Source: Klebsiella planticola ATCC 33531 | Lineage (GTDB): Bacteria > Pseudomonadota > Gammaproteobacteria > Enterobacterales > Enterobacteriaceae | DNA length: 64,000 nucleotides | Assembly (NCBI RefSeq): GCF_000735435.1 | Contig: NZ_JMPP01000057.1 | Location: 1-64,000, forward strand | Reading direction: 5' to 3' | Shown: in pieces, positions 19,581-29,647 of the stretch | Layout: each line of letters opens with the position of its first letter | Numbering within the stretch: position 1 is the stretch's first letter | The notes under the pieces: generated by a model | The model's input: the letters and a program-made list of their open reading frames with translations, nothing else | The model's database searches: none | What the model was told of the DNA's origin: nothing | Program-made: the position numbers and the translations under genes

Positions 19581-19595
19581 GCCCCGTTCGCACAG

Positions 19596-20024
19596 CTATC
19601 TGTGCTTCTGGGGATTGGCAGCGTTACCGCCTTGCTGCAGCCCGAACGCTCGGTGCTTATCTTTCGCCAGCAAGGAGACCACGGCCGGGCCAGCCAGAAT
19701 CGCCACCCCGGCGACAGCCAGCAGCAGATTATTGTGCAGCACGCGCGACAGCAGCCACAGCACGATAACCGCTACGCCAAAGTACCAGGTGGTGGTGAGT
19801 TCCTCAAGGAAGTCACCGACATCGCGCCAGCGTGCTTCGTGGTGACGCTGTAAAAACAGCATCGACAGTAACGTGACGCCGTACAGTACGCACAGCCCTA
19901 ATCCGACGCGAACCAGCGCGCCACTCATCCAACCCATCACCAGTACTGCCACGACCAGTAGATGCAACATAATCTGCCAGCAACTGAGGCCAGTTGCGAC
20001 GCGTACACGTTGTTGCCACTTCAT
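19596..20024 (-). CDS. ybhQ: YbhQ, inner-membrane protein of unknown function
   Basis: A 142-residue membrane protein orthologous to E. coli YbhQ (136 residues), which begins MKWQQRVRVATGLSCWQIML. Four hydrophobic segments are visible around residues 20-38, 42-58, 78-95 and 100-118, and the C-terminus is hydrophilic and histidine-containing. No enzymatic motif is seen. It is convergent with ybhR and divergent from ybhP. Confidence 0.9.
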   Translation of the reverse strand: MKWQQRVRVATGLSCWQIMLHLLVVAVLVMGWMSGALVRVGLGLCVLYGVTLLSMLFLQRHHEARWRDVGDFLEELTTTWYFGVAVIVLWLLSRVLHNNLLLAVAGVAILAGPAVVSLLAKDKHRAFGLQQGGNAANPQKHR

Positions 20025-20155
20025 GGCTTCTCTCCTGAAGGATCTTTATCTGTAACTCAGAGTACCGCACTTTACGGAAAATTCCGGAACACCGCATCTT
20101 TTTGTGACACCTACTACACTATTTCATTCAGGAAAGTGACATTGACCGGGGAAAT

Positions 20156-20914
20156 ATGGCTGAGCAAACGTGCAGATTTTCGTTAAACGTGCTGACAATT
20201 AACATCCATAAAGGCTTTACGACGTTTAATCGACGCTTCATGTTGCCGGCACTGCGCGACGCCATCCGCAGCGTCAGCGCCGACATCGTCTGTCTGCAGG
20301 AGGTTACCGGGGCGCATGAGATTCATTCGCTGCAGATCGAAAACTGGCCGGACCGCAGCCATTATGAGTTTCTTGCCGATACCCTATGGAGCGAATACGC
20401 CTACGGACGCAACGCGGTCTACCCGGAAGGCCATCACGGTAATGCCGTGCTCTCCCGCTTTCCTATTGAATATAATGAAAATATCGATATCTCCGTTGGC
20501 AACAGCGAAAAGCGCGGTCTGCTCTACTGCCGAATCGTTCCGCCGCAAAGCGCGGCGCTACACCTGATTTGTGTGCACCTCGGCCTGAGTGCGCGGCAAC
20601 GATCGGCTCAGCTGGCAATGCTCGCCAGGCGGGTCAACGACCTGCCCGCCCGGCAGCCGGTGGTGGTGGCCGGCGATTTTAACGACTGGCGCCAGCAGGC
20701 CAACCGGGTGCTAAAGTCGCAGGCCGGGCTGGAGGAGATCTTTACCCGCGCCCATGGCCGCCCGGCGAGAACCTTCCCGGCGCGTCTTCCGCTCCTGCGC
20801 CTTGACCGGATCTACGTGAAAAATGCCCATGCCAGCCACCCGACGGCGTTGCCACTTCGGCCCTGGCGTCACCTCTCTGATCATGCCCCGCTGAGCGTGG
20901 AGATTCATCTATGA
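20156..20914 (+). CDS. ybhP: YbhP, endonuclease/exonuclease/phosphatase-family protein
   Basis: A 252-residue protein with the EEP metal-dependent hydrolase fold (E. coli YbhP: 253). Family residues appear in order: [16 protein letters not shown] (catalytic Glu), [28 protein letters not shown] and the terminal [13 protein letters not shown]. The substrate is unproven; the overlap with clsB and linkage to ybhN suggest a phospholipid-related phosphodiesterase (inference). It ends in a 4-bp overlap with clsB. Confidence 0.9.
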   Translation: MAEQTCRFSLNVLTINIHKGFTTFNRRFMLPALRDAIRSVSADIVCLQEVTGAHEIHSLQIENWPDRSHYEFLADTLWSEYAYGRNAVYPEGHHGNAVLSRFPIEYNENIDISVGNSEKRGLLYCRIVPPQSAALHLICVHLGLSARQRSAQLAMLARRVNDLPARQPVVVAGDFNDWRQQANRVLKSQAGLEEIFTRAHGRPARTFPARLPLLRLDRIYVKNAHASHPTALPLRPWRHLSDHAPLSVEIHL

Positions 20915-22155
20915 AATGCAGCTGGCAGGAAGGAAACCGCATCCAGCTCCTGGAGAACGGCGATAACTACTATCCGGCACTGTTTGCCGCCATCGCCCGC
21001 GCGCAGCGCAAAGTGATCCTCGAAACGTTTATCTGGTTTGAAGATGACGTGGGCTGGCAGCTGCACGCCGTGCTGTTAAAAGCCGCACGCCGCGGGATAC
21101 GGGTCGAAGTACTGCTCGACGGCTACGGTTCTCCCGACCTGAGTGAGCGTTTCGTCAATGAGCTGAGTGCCGCCGGCGTGATTTTTCGCTACTACGATCC
21201 GCGCCCTCGCCTGTTCGGCATGCGCACCAATCTGTTCCGCCGCATGCACCGCAAAATCGTGGTGATCGATGAGACGACGGCCTTCGTCGGGGGCATCAAT
21301 TACTCCGCCGAGCACATGACCGACTACGGCCCGGAGGCAAAGCAGGATTATGCCGTTCAGGTGGAGGGACCGGTGGTGCAGGATATCCTGCAATTTGAGC
21401 TGGAAAATCTCCCGGCCAGCGAAGAGACACGCCGCTGGTGGCTCCGGCGTCGACACCAGCCGGCGATCAACCGCAGCCCCGGAGAAGCGCAGGCGCTGTT
21501 TGTCTGGCGGGATAATCAAGAACATCGCGATGATATTGAACGCCATTATCTCAAGATGCTGGCTAACGCCCGCCGGGAAGTGATCATTGCCAACGCCTAC
21601 TTTTTCCCCGGCTACCGGCTGCTGCATGCGATGCGTAACGCCGCCCGCCGCGGCGTACGGGTTAAGCTGATCGTGCAGGGCGAGCCGGATATCCCAATCG
21701 TTAAAGTCGGCGCCCGCCTGCTGTATCGCTATCTGGTCAACGGGGGCGTACAGATATTTGAGTATCGCCGCCGGCCGCTACACGGCAAAGTTGCCCTCGC
21801 CGACGACCATTGGGCCACCGTCGGCTCGAGCAATCTCGACCCGCTGAGCCTCTCATTAAATCTGGAAGCTAACCTGATTATCCACGATCGTCAGTTTAAC
21901 CAGACCTTGCGCGATAACCTCAACGGACTGATCGCCGAGGACTGCATGCAAGTGGACAAGTCGATGTTGCCAAAGCGCAGCTGGTGGAATGTGGGTACCA
22001 GCGTGCTGGCCTTCCACTTTCTGCGCCACTTCCCGGCGTGGATAGGCTGGCTGCCTGCCCACACGCCGCATCTGGCGCGGGTCCGACCGCCTGTGCAGCC
22101 AGAAATTGAAACCCAGGATCGGCTGGATGCGACCAATCAGGAGGTAAAACCCTGA
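20911..22155 (+). CDS. clsB: Cardiolipin synthase B (ClsB)
   Basis: A phospholipase D-superfamily enzyme that joins phosphatidyl groups to make cardiolipin at the inner membrane. The product is 414 residues (E. coli: 413). Two HKD active-site motifs are present: [16 protein letters not shown] (about residues 113-128) and [20 protein letters not shown] (about 291-310). A short C-terminal hydrophobic region follows. The ybhP-clsB-ybhN genes overlap and form one operon. Confidence 0.95.
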   Translation: MKCSWQEGNRIQLLENGDNYYPALFAAIARAQRKVILETFIWFEDDVGWQLHAVLLKAARRGIRVEVLLDGYGSPDLSERFVNELSAAGVIFRYYDPRPRLFGMRTNLFRRMHRKIVVIDETTAFVGGINYSAEHMTDYGPEAKQDYAVQVEGPVVQDILQFELENLPASEETRRWWLRRRHQPAINRSPGEAQALFVWRDNQEHRDDIERHYLKMLANARREVIIANAYFFPGYRLLHAMRNAARRGVRVKLIVQGEPDIPIVKVGARLLYRYLVNGGVQIFEYRRRPLHGKVALADDHWATVGSSNLDPLSLSLNLEANLIIHDRQFNQTLRDNLNGLIAEDCMQVDKSMLPKRSWWNVGTSVLAFHFLRHFPAWIGWLPAHTPHLARVRPPVQPEIETQDRLDATNQEVKP

Positions 22156-23120
22156 TGGCAAAATCACACCCTCGCAGGCGGATGGCGAAAAAGATCTTTA
22201 CCGTCATTTTCTTCCTCGCCGTGACGGCCCTGCTGGTGGTTTATGCGCAAAAAGTAGACTGGCCGGCGGTCTGGAAGGTGATTCGTCACTACGATCGCAC
22301 CGCCCTGCTCGGCGCGGTGGGGCTGACGATAGCGAGCTACCTGATTTATGGCTGCTACGATCTGCTGGGGCGCGCCTGGTGCGGACATAAACTGGCTAAA
22401 CGGCAGGTGATGCTGGTGTCGTTTATCTGCTACGCCTTTAATCTGACCCTCAGTACCTGGGTCGGCGGTATCGGTATGCGCTACCGCCTCTATTCGCGTC
22501 TCGGTTTGAGCGGCGGGACCATTACGCGCATTTTCTCCTTGAGCATCACCACCAACTGGCTGGGCTTTATTCTGCTGGGCGGCGTGATTTTCAGTGCCAA
22601 TCTGGTGGCGTTACCGGCGCACTGGTATATCAGCCAGGACACGCTGCGGCTCATCGGGGGCGGACTGCTGGCGATGTCCGCAGTTTATCTGTGGGCCTGC
22701 GCCTTCGCCCGTCGGCGCCATCTGACGATTAAAGGCCAACGGCTGGTGCTGCCGTCATGGCGGTTCGCTCTGCTGCAGATGGCGCTTTCGGTGGCAAACT
22801 GGATGGTGATGGGCGCGATTATCTGGCTGCTGATGGCGCAGCAGGTCGATTATTTCCTCGTACTGGGCGTGCTGCTGGTCAGCAGTATTGCCGGCGTCAT
22901 TGTGCATATTCCTGCCGGGATCGGCGTGCTGGAAGCCGTTTTTATCGCCATGCTTTCCGCCGAGTCGATTAGCCGCGGGGCGATTATTGCCGCCCTGCTG
23001 GCCTGGCGCGCGCTGTATTACTTTTTGCCGCTGCTTATCGCTACCGTCGGCTATCTGCTGCTGGAGAGTCGGGCGAAAACATTACGCGAAAAGAATCAGC
23101 GTAAGCTGGCGGACGGATAA
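22155..23120 (+). CDS. ybhN: YbhN, LPG-synthase transmembrane-domain (UPF0104) protein
   Basis: A 321-residue inner-membrane protein with about eight membrane segments, matching E. coli YbhN (318). Conserved features include FNLTLSTWVGGIGMRYRLYS and VIVHIPAGIGVLEAVFI, found in flippase-like membrane domains fused to lysyl-phosphatidylglycerol synthases. The catalytic LPG-synthase domain is absent, so a lipid-flipping role is plausible but unproven. Its ATG shares a base with the clsB stop. Confidence 0.9.
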   Translation: MAKSHPRRRMAKKIFTVIFFLAVTALLVVYAQKVDWPAVWKVIRHYDRTALLGAVGLTIASYLIYGCYDLLGRAWCGHKLAKRQVMLVSFICYAFNLTLSTWVGGIGMRYRLYSRLGLSGGTITRIFSLSITTNWLGFILLGGVIFSANLVALPAHWYISQDTLRLIGGGLLAMSAVYLWACAFARRRHLTIKGQRLVLPSWRFALLQMALSVANWMVMGAIIWLLMAQQVDYFLVLGVLLVSSIAGVIVHIPAGIGVLEAVFIAMLSAESISRGAIIAALLAWRALYYFLPLLIATVGYLLLESRAKTLREKNQRKLADG

Positions 23121-23146
23121 GAGAGAGGGCCGGGATAATCCGCGCT

Positions 23147-23170
23147 CCCCGGGCCAGGCGCGGCCCGGGG
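23147..23170. terminator. GC-rich hairpin between convergent ybhN and ybhL
   Basis: CCCCGGGCC and GGCCCGGGG form a perfect 9-bp stem with a 6-base loop between two convergent genes. It probably serves as a bidirectional 3'-end structure; no long T-run follows. Confidence 0.6.
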
Positions 23171-23180
23171 ATCAAAGGCG

Positions 23181-23885
23181 TTAACGGCGGTTGCCGAAAA
23201 TACGCAGCAGCATCAGGAACAGGTTGATAAAGTCCAGATACAGCGTCAGCGCGCCGAGAATGGAGTACTTACGCAGCGTGGAGGTGTCTCGCGTATCGAT
23301 CTGCTCGCCGATGTTTTTCAGTTTCTGCGTGTCATAAGCGGTCAGGCCGACAAACACGATCACCCCGATATAGGTAATCGCCCACATCAGCGCTTCACTC
23401 TTCAGCCAGAAGTTGACCAGCGAAGCCAGGACAATACCAATTAAGGCCATAAACAGCATGTTGCCGAAACCGCTGAGATCGCGCTTCGTGGTATAGCCAT
23501 AGAGGCTCATTATCCCAAACATCCCGCCGCTGACCACAAAGGTGCTGGCAATCGACGAATAGGTATAGACAAGGAAGATACTGGATAGCGTCAGTCCGGT
23601 CAGCGCCGAATAGAGCATAAACAGCGTGGTCGCCATCCCTGCGCTCAGGCGCTGCACCATCCCGGAAAGCACGAATACCAGCGCCAGCTGGGCGATAATC
23701 AAACCAAAAAAGGTTATTTTGCTGGAAAAGACAAACATCATGACCGCCGGCGTATTGGCGGCAAACCACGCAATGAATGCCGTCAACAGCAGCCCGACCG
23801 TCATCCAGCCGTAAACCTGGGCCATATAGGTTTGCAGGCCGCTGCGCGCCTGAATAATGGAATCTGAACGAGGGAATCTGTCCAT
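23181..23885 (-). CDS. ybhL: YbhL, Bax inhibitor-1 (BI-1/YccA) family membrane protein
   Basis: A 234-residue inner-membrane protein of the same length as E. coli YbhL, with seven hydrophobic segments. The family signature is visible near the C-terminus: GLTAYDTQKLKNIGEQ, then GALTLYLDFINLFLMLLRIF. BI-1 homologues act as pH-sensitive calcium leak channels. A GAGACAG ribosome site precedes the ATG. It is separated from moaE by 45 bp and probably transcribed independently. Confidence 0.93.
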   Translation of the reverse strand: MDRFPRSDSIIQARSGLQTYMAQVYGWMTVGLLLTAFIAWFAANTPAVMMFVFSSKITFFGLIIAQLALVFVLSGMVQRLSAGMATTLFMLYSALTGLTLSSIFLVYTYSSIASTFVVSGGMFGIMSLYGYTTKRDLSGFGNMLFMALIGIVLASLVNFWLKSEALMWAITYIGVIVFVGLTAYDTQKLKNIGEQIDTRDTSTLRKYSILGALTLYLDFINLFLMLLRIFGNRR

Positions 23886-23930
23886 GACTGTCTCCTGATT
23901 AACACGTTTTCTCTTAGTAAGCGTACCACA

Positions 23931-24383
23931 CTACCAGCGCTCTGCCGCCTGGCGATCGCTATCGCGTGCATCCACCCAGCGTTCGCCTTCCGGTGTCGCT
24001 TCCCGCTTCCAGAACGGCGCGCGGGTTTTCAGGTAATCCATAATGAACTCTCCGGCGGCAAAAGCGCTGCTGCGGTGCGCGCTGGTCACGCCAACGAACA
24101 CAATCTCTTCGCCTGGCCACATTTCGCCGATGCGGTGAATCACCGTCACCCGGCCGAGCGGCCAACGTTCGCGCGCCAGCTCAACGATTTCCGCCAGCGA
24201 TTTTTCCGTCATTCCCGGGTAGTGTTCGAGGGTCAGCGCCTTAACGCTGTCCCCGAGATTGTGATTACGTACTTTTCCGGTAAAAGTGACCACCGCGCCG
24301 TCTTCATCGCGTTCGGCCAGCCACGGATATTCGTCGCCGACGCAAAAACGATCGTGGCTGACGATAATGCGAGTCTGCGTCAT
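23931..24383 (-). CDS. moaE: Molybdopterin synthase catalytic subunit MoaE
   Basis: The large subunit of molybdopterin synthase, 150 residues. It transfers sulfur from MoaD thiocarboxylate to cyclic pyranopterin monophosphate. Active-site regions are present: FTGKVRNHNLGD, LEHYPGM, HRIGEMWPGE, HRSSAF and the catalytic lysine segment TRAPFWKRE. It is the last gene of moaABCDE and begins directly after the moaD stop. Confidence 0.95.
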   Translation of the reverse strand: MTQTRIIVSHDRFCVGDEYPWLAERDEDGAVVTFTGKVRNHNLGDSVKALTLEHYPGMTEKSLAEIVELARERWPLGRVTVIHRIGEMWPGEEIVFVGVTSAHRSSAFAAGEFIMDYLKTRAPFWKREATPEGERWVDARDSDRQAAERW

Positions 24384-24632
24384 TTAACCTCCCGTAACCG
24401 GCGGAAAGAACGCCACTTCGTCGCCGGCCACCAGCGGATGGTCAAAGGGGGCCAGCGTCTGGTTTACCGCCGCCAGCAGTTTGCCCTCTTCCAGCGCCAG
24501 CGCCCAACGTTCGCTGCGGCCGGAAAGCTGACGCCGTACGGTTTCGACCGTCGACAGCGCATCGACCTCAAGGGTCAGGGATTCAGTGCCAACCAGTTCA
24601 CGCACCTGGGCAAAAAACAGAACCTTAATCAT
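24384..24632 (-). CDS. moaD: Molybdopterin synthase sulfur carrier MoaD
   Basis: An 82-residue ubiquitin-like sulfur carrier (E. coli: 81) with the obligatory C-terminal FFPPVTGG, whose last glycine is thiocarboxylated. The start at 24632 (MIKVLFFAQ) overlaps the moaC end by 8 bp, indicating coupled translation. Longer in-frame starts run into moaC and are not conserved. Confidence 0.94.
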   Translation of the reverse strand: MIKVLFFAQVRELVGTESLTLEVDALSTVETVRRQLSGRSERWALALEEGKLLAAVNQTLAPFDHPLVAGDEVAFFPPVTGG

Positions 24633-25113
24633 GAGTCTCGTCCGCCTTGAAATCCCCGGATTTGCCGCCGCTTTTCGCCAGCAGACGCACCGGGCCAATC
24701 ACCATATCTTTTTGCACCGCTTTGCACATATCGTAAATCGTCAGCGCCGCCACGGAAGCAGCGGTCAGCGCTTCCATCTCCACGCCGGTTTTGCCGGTCA
24801 GACGGCACAGCGATTCGATGCGTACCCGGTTGTGTTCCGGCTGGGCCTGCAAATTGACCTCGACTTTACTCAGCATCAGCGGGTGACACAGCGGGATCAG
24901 CTCCCAGGTGCGTTTTGCCGCCTGGATACCGGCAATGCGGGCGGTGGCGAAGACATCGCCTTTATGGTGGCTGCCGTCGATGATCATCGCCAGCGTCTCC
25001 GGCCGCATTTCAACATAGGCTTCAGCCCGGGCTTCGCGTACCGTCTCGGCCTTGGCAGAAACATCGACCATGTGCGCCTCGCCGGCGGCGTTAATATGGG
25101 TGAGTTGTGACAT
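24625..25113 (-). CDS. moaC: Cyclic pyranopterin monophosphate synthase MoaC
   Basis: A 162-residue enzyme that converts the MoaA product to cyclic pyranopterin monophosphate. Recognisable segments are [16 protein letters not shown] at the start, [14 protein letters not shown] and the [11 protein letters not shown] stretch with its catalytic residues, and the C-terminal [10 protein letters not shown]. It sits 3 bp after moaB and overlaps moaD. Confidence 0.95.
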   Translation of the reverse strand: MSQLTHINAAGEAHMVDVSAKAETVREARAEAYVEMRPETLAMIIDGSHHKGDVFATARIAGIQAAKRTWELIPLCHPLMLSKVEVNLQAQPEHNRVRIESLCRLTGKTGVEMEALTAASVAALTIYDMCKAVQKDMVIGPVRLLAKSGGKSGDFKADETHD

Positions 25114-25116
25114 CGC

Positions 25117-25629
25117 TTATTTCTTAAGATGAGAGATAAAGTTACATGGCCGCGTACGGGCATCCAGCTGCGGAGCAATGATATTTTCCCACGCGGTGCG
25201 ACAGGCTTTGGTTGAGCCCGGCATGGCAAAAATCAGCGTGCGATTCGCCATGCCGGCAATGGCCCGGGACTGCAGCGTCGAGGTGCCGATTTCTTCAAAG
25301 GAAAGCATGCGGAAAACTTCGCCAAACCCTTCGACTTCACGGTCAAACAGCGGCCGCAGCGCCTCCGGGGCCTGATCCCCGTCGGTAAACCCGGTTCCAC
25401 CGGTGATCAGCACCACCTGCACATCATCGCTGGCTATCCACGCCGAGACCCGGGCGCGGATGTCATAGCGGTTCTCTTTAACAATCGCCTTATCAACAAT
25501 ACGGTGGCCCGCTTCCTGCGCCGCATCACGCAGCCAGTGGCCTGAGGTATCATCCTCTTCGCCACGCCGGCTGGAGACGGTGAGAATAGCAATACGGGTC
25601 GGGTTAAACTCAGCGCTGGCCTGACTCAT
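25117..25629 (-). CDS. moaB: Molybdenum cofactor biosynthesis protein MoaB
   Basis: A 170-residue MoaB of the MogA/MoaB fold. It is related to enzymes that adenylylate molybdopterin, but its own role in enterobacteria is not settled. The hallmark GGTGFTDGDQAPEAL lies at about residues 76-90, with the later GSTKACRTAWENII. GGAGCG precedes the ATG. It is the second gene of the moa operon, 22 bp after moaA. Confidence 0.94.
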   Translation of the reverse strand: MSQASAEFNPTRIAILTVSSRRGEEDDTSGHWLRDAAQEAGHRIVDKAIVKENRYDIRARVSAWIASDDVQVVLITGGTGFTDGDQAPEALRPLFDREVEGFGEVFRMLSFEEIGTSTLQSRAIAGMANRTLIFAMPGSTKACRTAWENIIAPQLDARTRPCNFISHLKK

Positions 25630-25651
25630 CTGTTCGCTCCTTTAGAATCAA

Positions 25652-26641
25652 TTATCCGCCAATATACGACAGGTTTTGCGTAATACCGGTGTTGCCCTGA
25701 TGCAGGAAATGGGTTTGTTTTTTATGGGTTAATGCTTCGGAGATGCGCGCTTCCAGCGCCGCCTGCTGCTGGTCCTCGACAAGCAGGTCGCGCAGATCCA
25801 CGCCGCCGTCGCCGAACAGACACAGATGCAGTTTGCCCACGGAGGAGACGCGGAGACGGTTGCAGCTGGCGCAGAAATCTTTCTCGTACGGCATGATTAA
25901 GCCAATTTCCCCGGCGTAATCCGGGTGACAAAAGACCTGGGCCGGGCCGTCGCTGCGCTGGCTGATCTGGTGGATCCAGCCGCGACGCAGTAGCTCGTCG
26001 CGCAGCACCATGCCGGAAATATGGTGACGCCGGAACAGGTCGCTGCCCTCGCCGGTTTCCATCAGCTCGATGAAACGCAGCTGAATGCGTCGAGGTTGGA
26101 TCCACGCGAGGAAGGTGTCGAGCTGATGATGGTTCACATCGCGCATCAGCACGGTATTGACCTTCACCTTCTCAAAACCGGCGGCAAAGGCGGCATCAAT
26201 GCCGTCCATGACCTGGTGAAATTTATCCTGCCCGGTAATGGCGTGAAACTGGCGCGCGTCGAGGCTGTCAACGCTGACGTTAATCGCCGTCAGTCCGGCA
26301 TCACGCCACTGGCTGACGTCGCGGGCCAGACGATAGCCATTGGTGGTGACCGCTATCTGGCGAATCGCGCTGTTTTCACGTACGGCGGCGATGATATCGG
26401 CAAAGTCGCGGCGTAAAGAGGGTTCGCCGCCGGTCAGCCGCACCTTCTCGGTGCCGAGGGCAGAGAAAGCGCGCGTGACGCGGCGTACTTCATCAACGCT
26501 GAGAAAGCCTTTGTTGGTGACCGCGCCGGGTTTGTAACCATCCGGCAGGCAATAGGTGCAACGAAAGTTACACACATCGGTAATTGACAGGCGCAAGTAA
26601 TAAAACTTACGCGCAAATGCATCGGTAAGCTGTGAAGCCAT
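25652..26641 (-). CDS. moaA: GTP 3',8-cyclase MoaA (radical SAM)
   Basis: A 329-residue radical-SAM enzyme starting molybdenum cofactor synthesis from GTP. The N-terminal cluster motif is CNFRCTYC (about residues 24-31). The C-terminal cluster cysteines lie in [19 protein letters not shown], and the essential terminal GG is present (LSYIGG). The start at 26641 gives the exact E. coli length; earlier in-frame starts fall inside the riboswitch. Control is expected from the upstream Moco riboswitch and ModE site. Confidence 0.96.
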   Translation of the reverse strand: MASQLTDAFARKFYYLRLSITDVCNFRCTYCLPDGYKPGAVTNKGFLSVDEVRRVTRAFSALGTEKVRLTGGEPSLRRDFADIIAAVRENSAIRQIAVTTNGYRLARDVSQWRDAGLTAINVSVDSLDARQFHAITGQDKFHQVMDGIDAAFAAGFEKVKVNTVLMRDVNHHQLDTFLAWIQPRRIQLRFIELMETGEGSDLFRRHHISGMVLRDELLRRGWIHQISQRSDGPAQVFCHPDYAGEIGLIMPYEKDFCASCNRLRVSSVGKLHLCLFGDGGVDLRDLLVEDQQQAALEARISEALTHKKQTHFLHQGNTGITQNLSYIGG

Positions 26642-26647
26642 ATACAC

Positions 26648-26757
26648 CTTTCCAAGTACGGGAGACGCGGTCATTTCTTCCCACGCCCTGGTGACAAGCG
26701 AGGCTGTCACGGCCAAAGCACCATATCTTGCGACACAGGCACAGAGGCTAGAGTGTT
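26648..26757 (-). ncRNA. Molybdenum cofactor (Moco) riboswitch in the moaA leader
   Basis: Reading the minus strand, the leader opens ACACTCTAGCCTCTG. It continues through GGTGCTTTGGCCGTGACA and a CACCAGGGCG stem. It closes CGTCTCCCGTACTTGGAAAG just before the ribosome site. This matches the conserved layout of the E. coli moaA leader, which represses moa translation when Moco is plentiful. Confidence 0.85.
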
Positions 26758-26810
26758 AACTGGTTTATGCCGATAGTAGCGCGGAAACGACAGTTTCGCC
26801 ATTCTCACTT

Positions 26811-26836
26811 TCGTTATATAATTATGTATATATCGA
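26811..26836. promoter_or_regulatory. Probable ModE site in the moaA promoter region
   Basis: TCGTTATATA and TATATATCGA form an inverted repeat (9 of 10 positions) around a 6-base spacer. The layout matches the ModE operator at 60421 before modA. ModE-molybdate is known to activate moaA in E. coli. The site lies about 170 bp upstream of the moaA start, beyond the riboswitch. Confidence 0.65.
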
Positions 26837-26976
26837 CACAATCGTGCATTTTCGGTACAGAATAGCCAAAAACCAGGCTTTTGCATTGATATCGGTCATT
26901 TTGTCAGGATCCGGGCATCGTCTTTTAGGGGTAGATCGGTTACTGTGAGCCCGTTTAATTGAGATAAGGAATATGT

Positions 26977-27882
26977 ATGCGCACTCGTACGTTCGCCGAT
27001 CTGGATCGCGTAGTGGCACTTGGCGGAGGACACGGTCTGGGCCGGGTGATGTCATCACTCTCATCGCTCGGCTCACGTCTTACCGGGATCGTCACGACTA
27101 CCGATAACGGCGGCTCGACGGGGCGAATTCGCCGTTCCGAAGGCGGCATCGCCTGGGGCGATATGCGCAACTGCCTTAACCAGCTGATCGCCGAACCCAG
27201 CATTGCTTCGGCGATGTTTGAGTACCGTTTCTCCGGTAATGGCGAACTATCCGGGCATAACCTCGGAAATCTGATGTTAAAGGCTCTGGATCACCTGAGC
27301 GTACGGCCTTTAGAGGCGATCAATTTAATCAGAAATCTGCTAAAAGTGGACGCATTCCTGATTCCGATGTCGGAACAACCGGTGGATCTGATGGCCATTG
27401 ACCACGAAGGCCATGAAGTCTACGGCGAAGTCAATATCGACCAGTTGCCCTGCGTCCCGAAGGAGCTGATGCTCTCCCCACCGGTGCCGGCGACCCGCGA
27501 AGCGGTAGAGGCTATCGCAGAAGCCGATTTAATCCTGATTGGCCCCGGAAGTTTCTATACCAGCCTGCTGCCGATTCTGTTGCTCGATGAGATGGCGCAG
27601 GCGCTGCGCCGAACGCCGGCGACCATGGTCTTTATCGACAATCTCGGCAAAGAACACAGCCCGGCCGCGAATCTGACGCTGGCGGACAGGGTCGGGATTA
27701 TGGAGCACTATGTTGGCAAGCGAGTGATCGATGCCATCGTTGTTGGGCCGAAAACCGATACTACCGGTCTGGAAAACCGGGCGATTGTGCAAACGCCGCT
27801 GGATGCCGCAGATGTTCCCTATCGCCACGACCGGGTGCTGTTACGTAACGCGCTGGAAAAAGCGATCCAGGCTTTAGGTTAG
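26977..27882 (+). CDS. ybhK: YbhK, CofD/YvcK-family protein (gluconeogenesis factor-like)
   Basis: A 301-residue cytoplasmic protein (E. coli YbhK: 302) with the CofD-like fold. Nucleotide-binding segments are [10 protein letters not shown] at residues 14-23 and [13 protein letters not shown] at about 40-52. The central [12 protein letters not shown] follows. Bacillus YvcK relatives bind UDP-GlcNAc and affect envelope growth on gluconeogenic carbon; the E. coli role is undefined. The start at 26977 has AAGGA 7 bases upstream. It is divergent from moaA. Confidence 0.9.
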   Translation: MRTRTFADLDRVVALGGGHGLGRVMSSLSSLGSRLTGIVTTTDNGGSTGRIRRSEGGIAWGDMRNCLNQLIAEPSIASAMFEYRFSGNGELSGHNLGNLMLKALDHLSVRPLEAINLIRNLLKVDAFLIPMSEQPVDLMAIDHEGHEVYGEVNIDQLPCVPKELMLSPPVPATREAVEAIAEADLILIGPGSFYTSLLPILLLDEMAQALRRTPATMVFIDNLGKEHSPAANLTLADRVGIMEHYVGKRVIDAIVVGPKTDTTGLENRAIVQTPLDAADVPYRHDRVLLRNALEKAIQALG

Positions 27883-27937
27883 CTCGCGAGAGACGAGAAG
27901 GCGCGGGTAACGACGCGCCAGACCTTTATATTAAAAT

Positions 27938-27954
27938 ATTAAGGTTGTCTTAAA
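27938..27954. promoter_or_regulatory. PmrA box upstream of eptA
   Basis: Read on the minus strand this is TTTAAG-N5-CTTAAT, matching the PmrA consensus YTTAAK-N5-YTTAAK. It lies 46 bp before the eptA start. It predicts PmrA-dependent autogenous activation of eptA-pmrA-pmrB by Fe(III), acid pH or PmrD-relayed low magnesium. Confidence 0.8.
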
Positions 27955-28000
27955 ATAAAGGTGGCACCATGGCAACTATCTTAGTCCCAGGATTGTTGCT

Positions 28001-29647
28001 ATGTCGTTATTCACTTTACGTCGGCCGGTCATGAGCCGTACGGTTTATCTGATAATTTTTGCCCTCTATGTCGGGCTGCTGCTCAATCTCGCGTTCTATC
28101 GTCAGGTGTTCACCCTGCTGCCGGTAAACAGCCTGCACAACTGGCTGGTATTCCTCAGCATGCCGGTGGTTGCCTTCAGCGTGATGAATATTCTCACCAC
28201 GCTCGCCTCGTTCCTCAAGCTCGACCGCCTCGTTATTAGCCTGTTTATTCTGCTAAGCGCCTCGGCCCAGTATTTTATCTGGACCTTCGGCGTCGTCATC
28301 GACCGCGCCATGATTACCAACATTCTGGATACCACGCCGGCGGAAAGCTTCGCCCTGATGTCCGGTAAGATGGTGCTGACGCTGGGACTGTCCGGTGTTC
28401 TGATGGTCGCCTTCGCCTGGTGGATAAAAATCAGTAAAGCCAAAACGGTGTGGCGCAGCATCGCGGTACGTCTGCTGAATATCCTCGTATCGGCCCTGCT
28501 GATCGTTCTGGTCGCTGCGCTGTTTTATAAAGATTACGCCTCGGTCTTTCGCAACAATAAAGAGCTGGTGAAATCCCTGAGCCCCTCCAACAGCATCGTC
28601 GCCATCAACTCATGGTATGCGCACAACAAGATGGACAACCTGCCGCTGGTAAAAATTGGCGAAGATGCCGTGCAAAAACCCGAAATGCACAGCGGTCCGC
28701 GCAAAAACCTGACCATTCTGGTGCTGGGAGAGACATCGCGCGCGCAGAATTTCTCGCTGGGCGGCTACGAACGCGAGACCAATCCGCGACTCAAACAAGA
28801 TGATGTCATCTACTTTGCGAACACCACCTCGTGCGGCACGGCCACCGCGGTGTCGGTACCCTGCATGTTCTCCAACATGCCGCGTGCGCATTACGATGAA
28901 GAACTGGCCCACCATCAGGAAGGCGTTCTCGATATCCTGCAACGCGCCGGCATTCGGGTGTTGTGGAACGACAACGACGGGGGCTGTAAGGGCGCCTGCG
29001 ATCGCGTCCCGCATCAGAACGTGACCGACCTGAACCTGACCGGTCAGTGCATCGAGGGGGAATGTTACGATGAAGTGCTGTTCCATAATCTGGAGAGCTA
29101 CATCGACAATCTGCAACAGGACGGAATTATCGTGCTGCACACCATCGGCAGCCACGGTCCGACGTATTACAATCGCTACCCTGCTGAATTCAGAAAATTC
29201 ACCCCAACCTGCGATACCAACGAAATCCAGAGCTGCAGCCAGCAGCAGTTGACCAACACCTACGATAATACAATTCTGTATATCGACTATGTAGTTGATA
29301 AGACGATAAAATTACTGCAGTCAAAGCAGGATAAATTCACCACCAGCCTGGTTTACCTCTCCGATCACGGCGAGTCGCTGGGCGAAGATGGCGTCTATTT
29401 ACACGGGCTGCCGTGGTCAATCGCCCCGGAAACGCAAAAGCACGTACCGATGCTGCTGTGGTTGTCCCAGGATTACCAGCAGCGCTATGGCGTTTCCAGC
29501 CAGTGTCTGCAACAAAGAGCTAAAACAGACCCTTATTCTCAGGATAATCTGTTTTCTACCTTGCTCGGGCTTCTTGGGGTTGATACCCACGAATACCAGG
29601 CAACCGATGATATTTTAACGCCGTGCAGAAGCGAGACCGCCAGATGA
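28001..29647 (+). CDS. eptA: EptA (PmrC), lipid A phosphoethanolamine transferase
   Basis: A 548-residue inner-membrane enzyme that adds phosphoethanolamine to lipid A, reducing negative charge and polymyxin binding. Five N-terminal membrane segments (to about residue 178) are followed by a periplasmic alkaline-phosphatase-like domain. Metal and catalytic residues are visible: E243 in LGETSRA, nucleophile T280 in [22 protein letters not shown] and LSDHGES. Paired cysteines ([18 protein letters not shown]) fit the family disulfides. The stop overlaps the pmrA start by 4 bp. E. coli carries this operon beside proP, not here. Confidence 0.94.
   Translation: MSLFTLRRPVMSRTVYLIIFALYVGLLLNLAFYRQVFTLLPVNSLHNWLVFLSMPVVAFSVMNILTTLASFLKLDRLVISLFILLSASAQYFIWTFGVVIDRAMITNILDTTPAESFALMSGKMVLTLGLSGVLMVAFAWWIKISKAKTVWRSIAVRLLNILVSALLIVLVAALFYKDYASVFRNNKELVKSLSPSNSIVAINSWYAHNKMDNLPLVKIGEDAVQKPEMHSGPRKNLTILVLGETSRAQNFSLGGYERETNPRLKQDDVIYFANTTSCGTATAVSVPCMFSNMPRAHYDEELAHHQEGVLDILQRAGIRVLWNDNDGGCKGACDRVPHQNVTDLNLTGQCIEGECYDEVLFHNLESYIDNLQQDGIIVLHTIGSHGPTYYNRYPAEFRKFTPTCDTNEIQSCSQQQLTNTYDNTILYIDYVVDKTIKLLQSKQDKFTTSLVYLSDHGESLGEDGVYLHGLPWSIAPETQKHVPMLLWLSQDYQQRYGVSSQCLQQRAKTDPYSQDNLFSTLLGLLGVDTHEYQATDDILTPCRSETAR

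Noticed and set aside
26822-27076. 84-codon minus-strand frame between moaA and ybhK
   Set aside because: It covers the ybhK promoter and start in antisense and has no homology or ribosome site.
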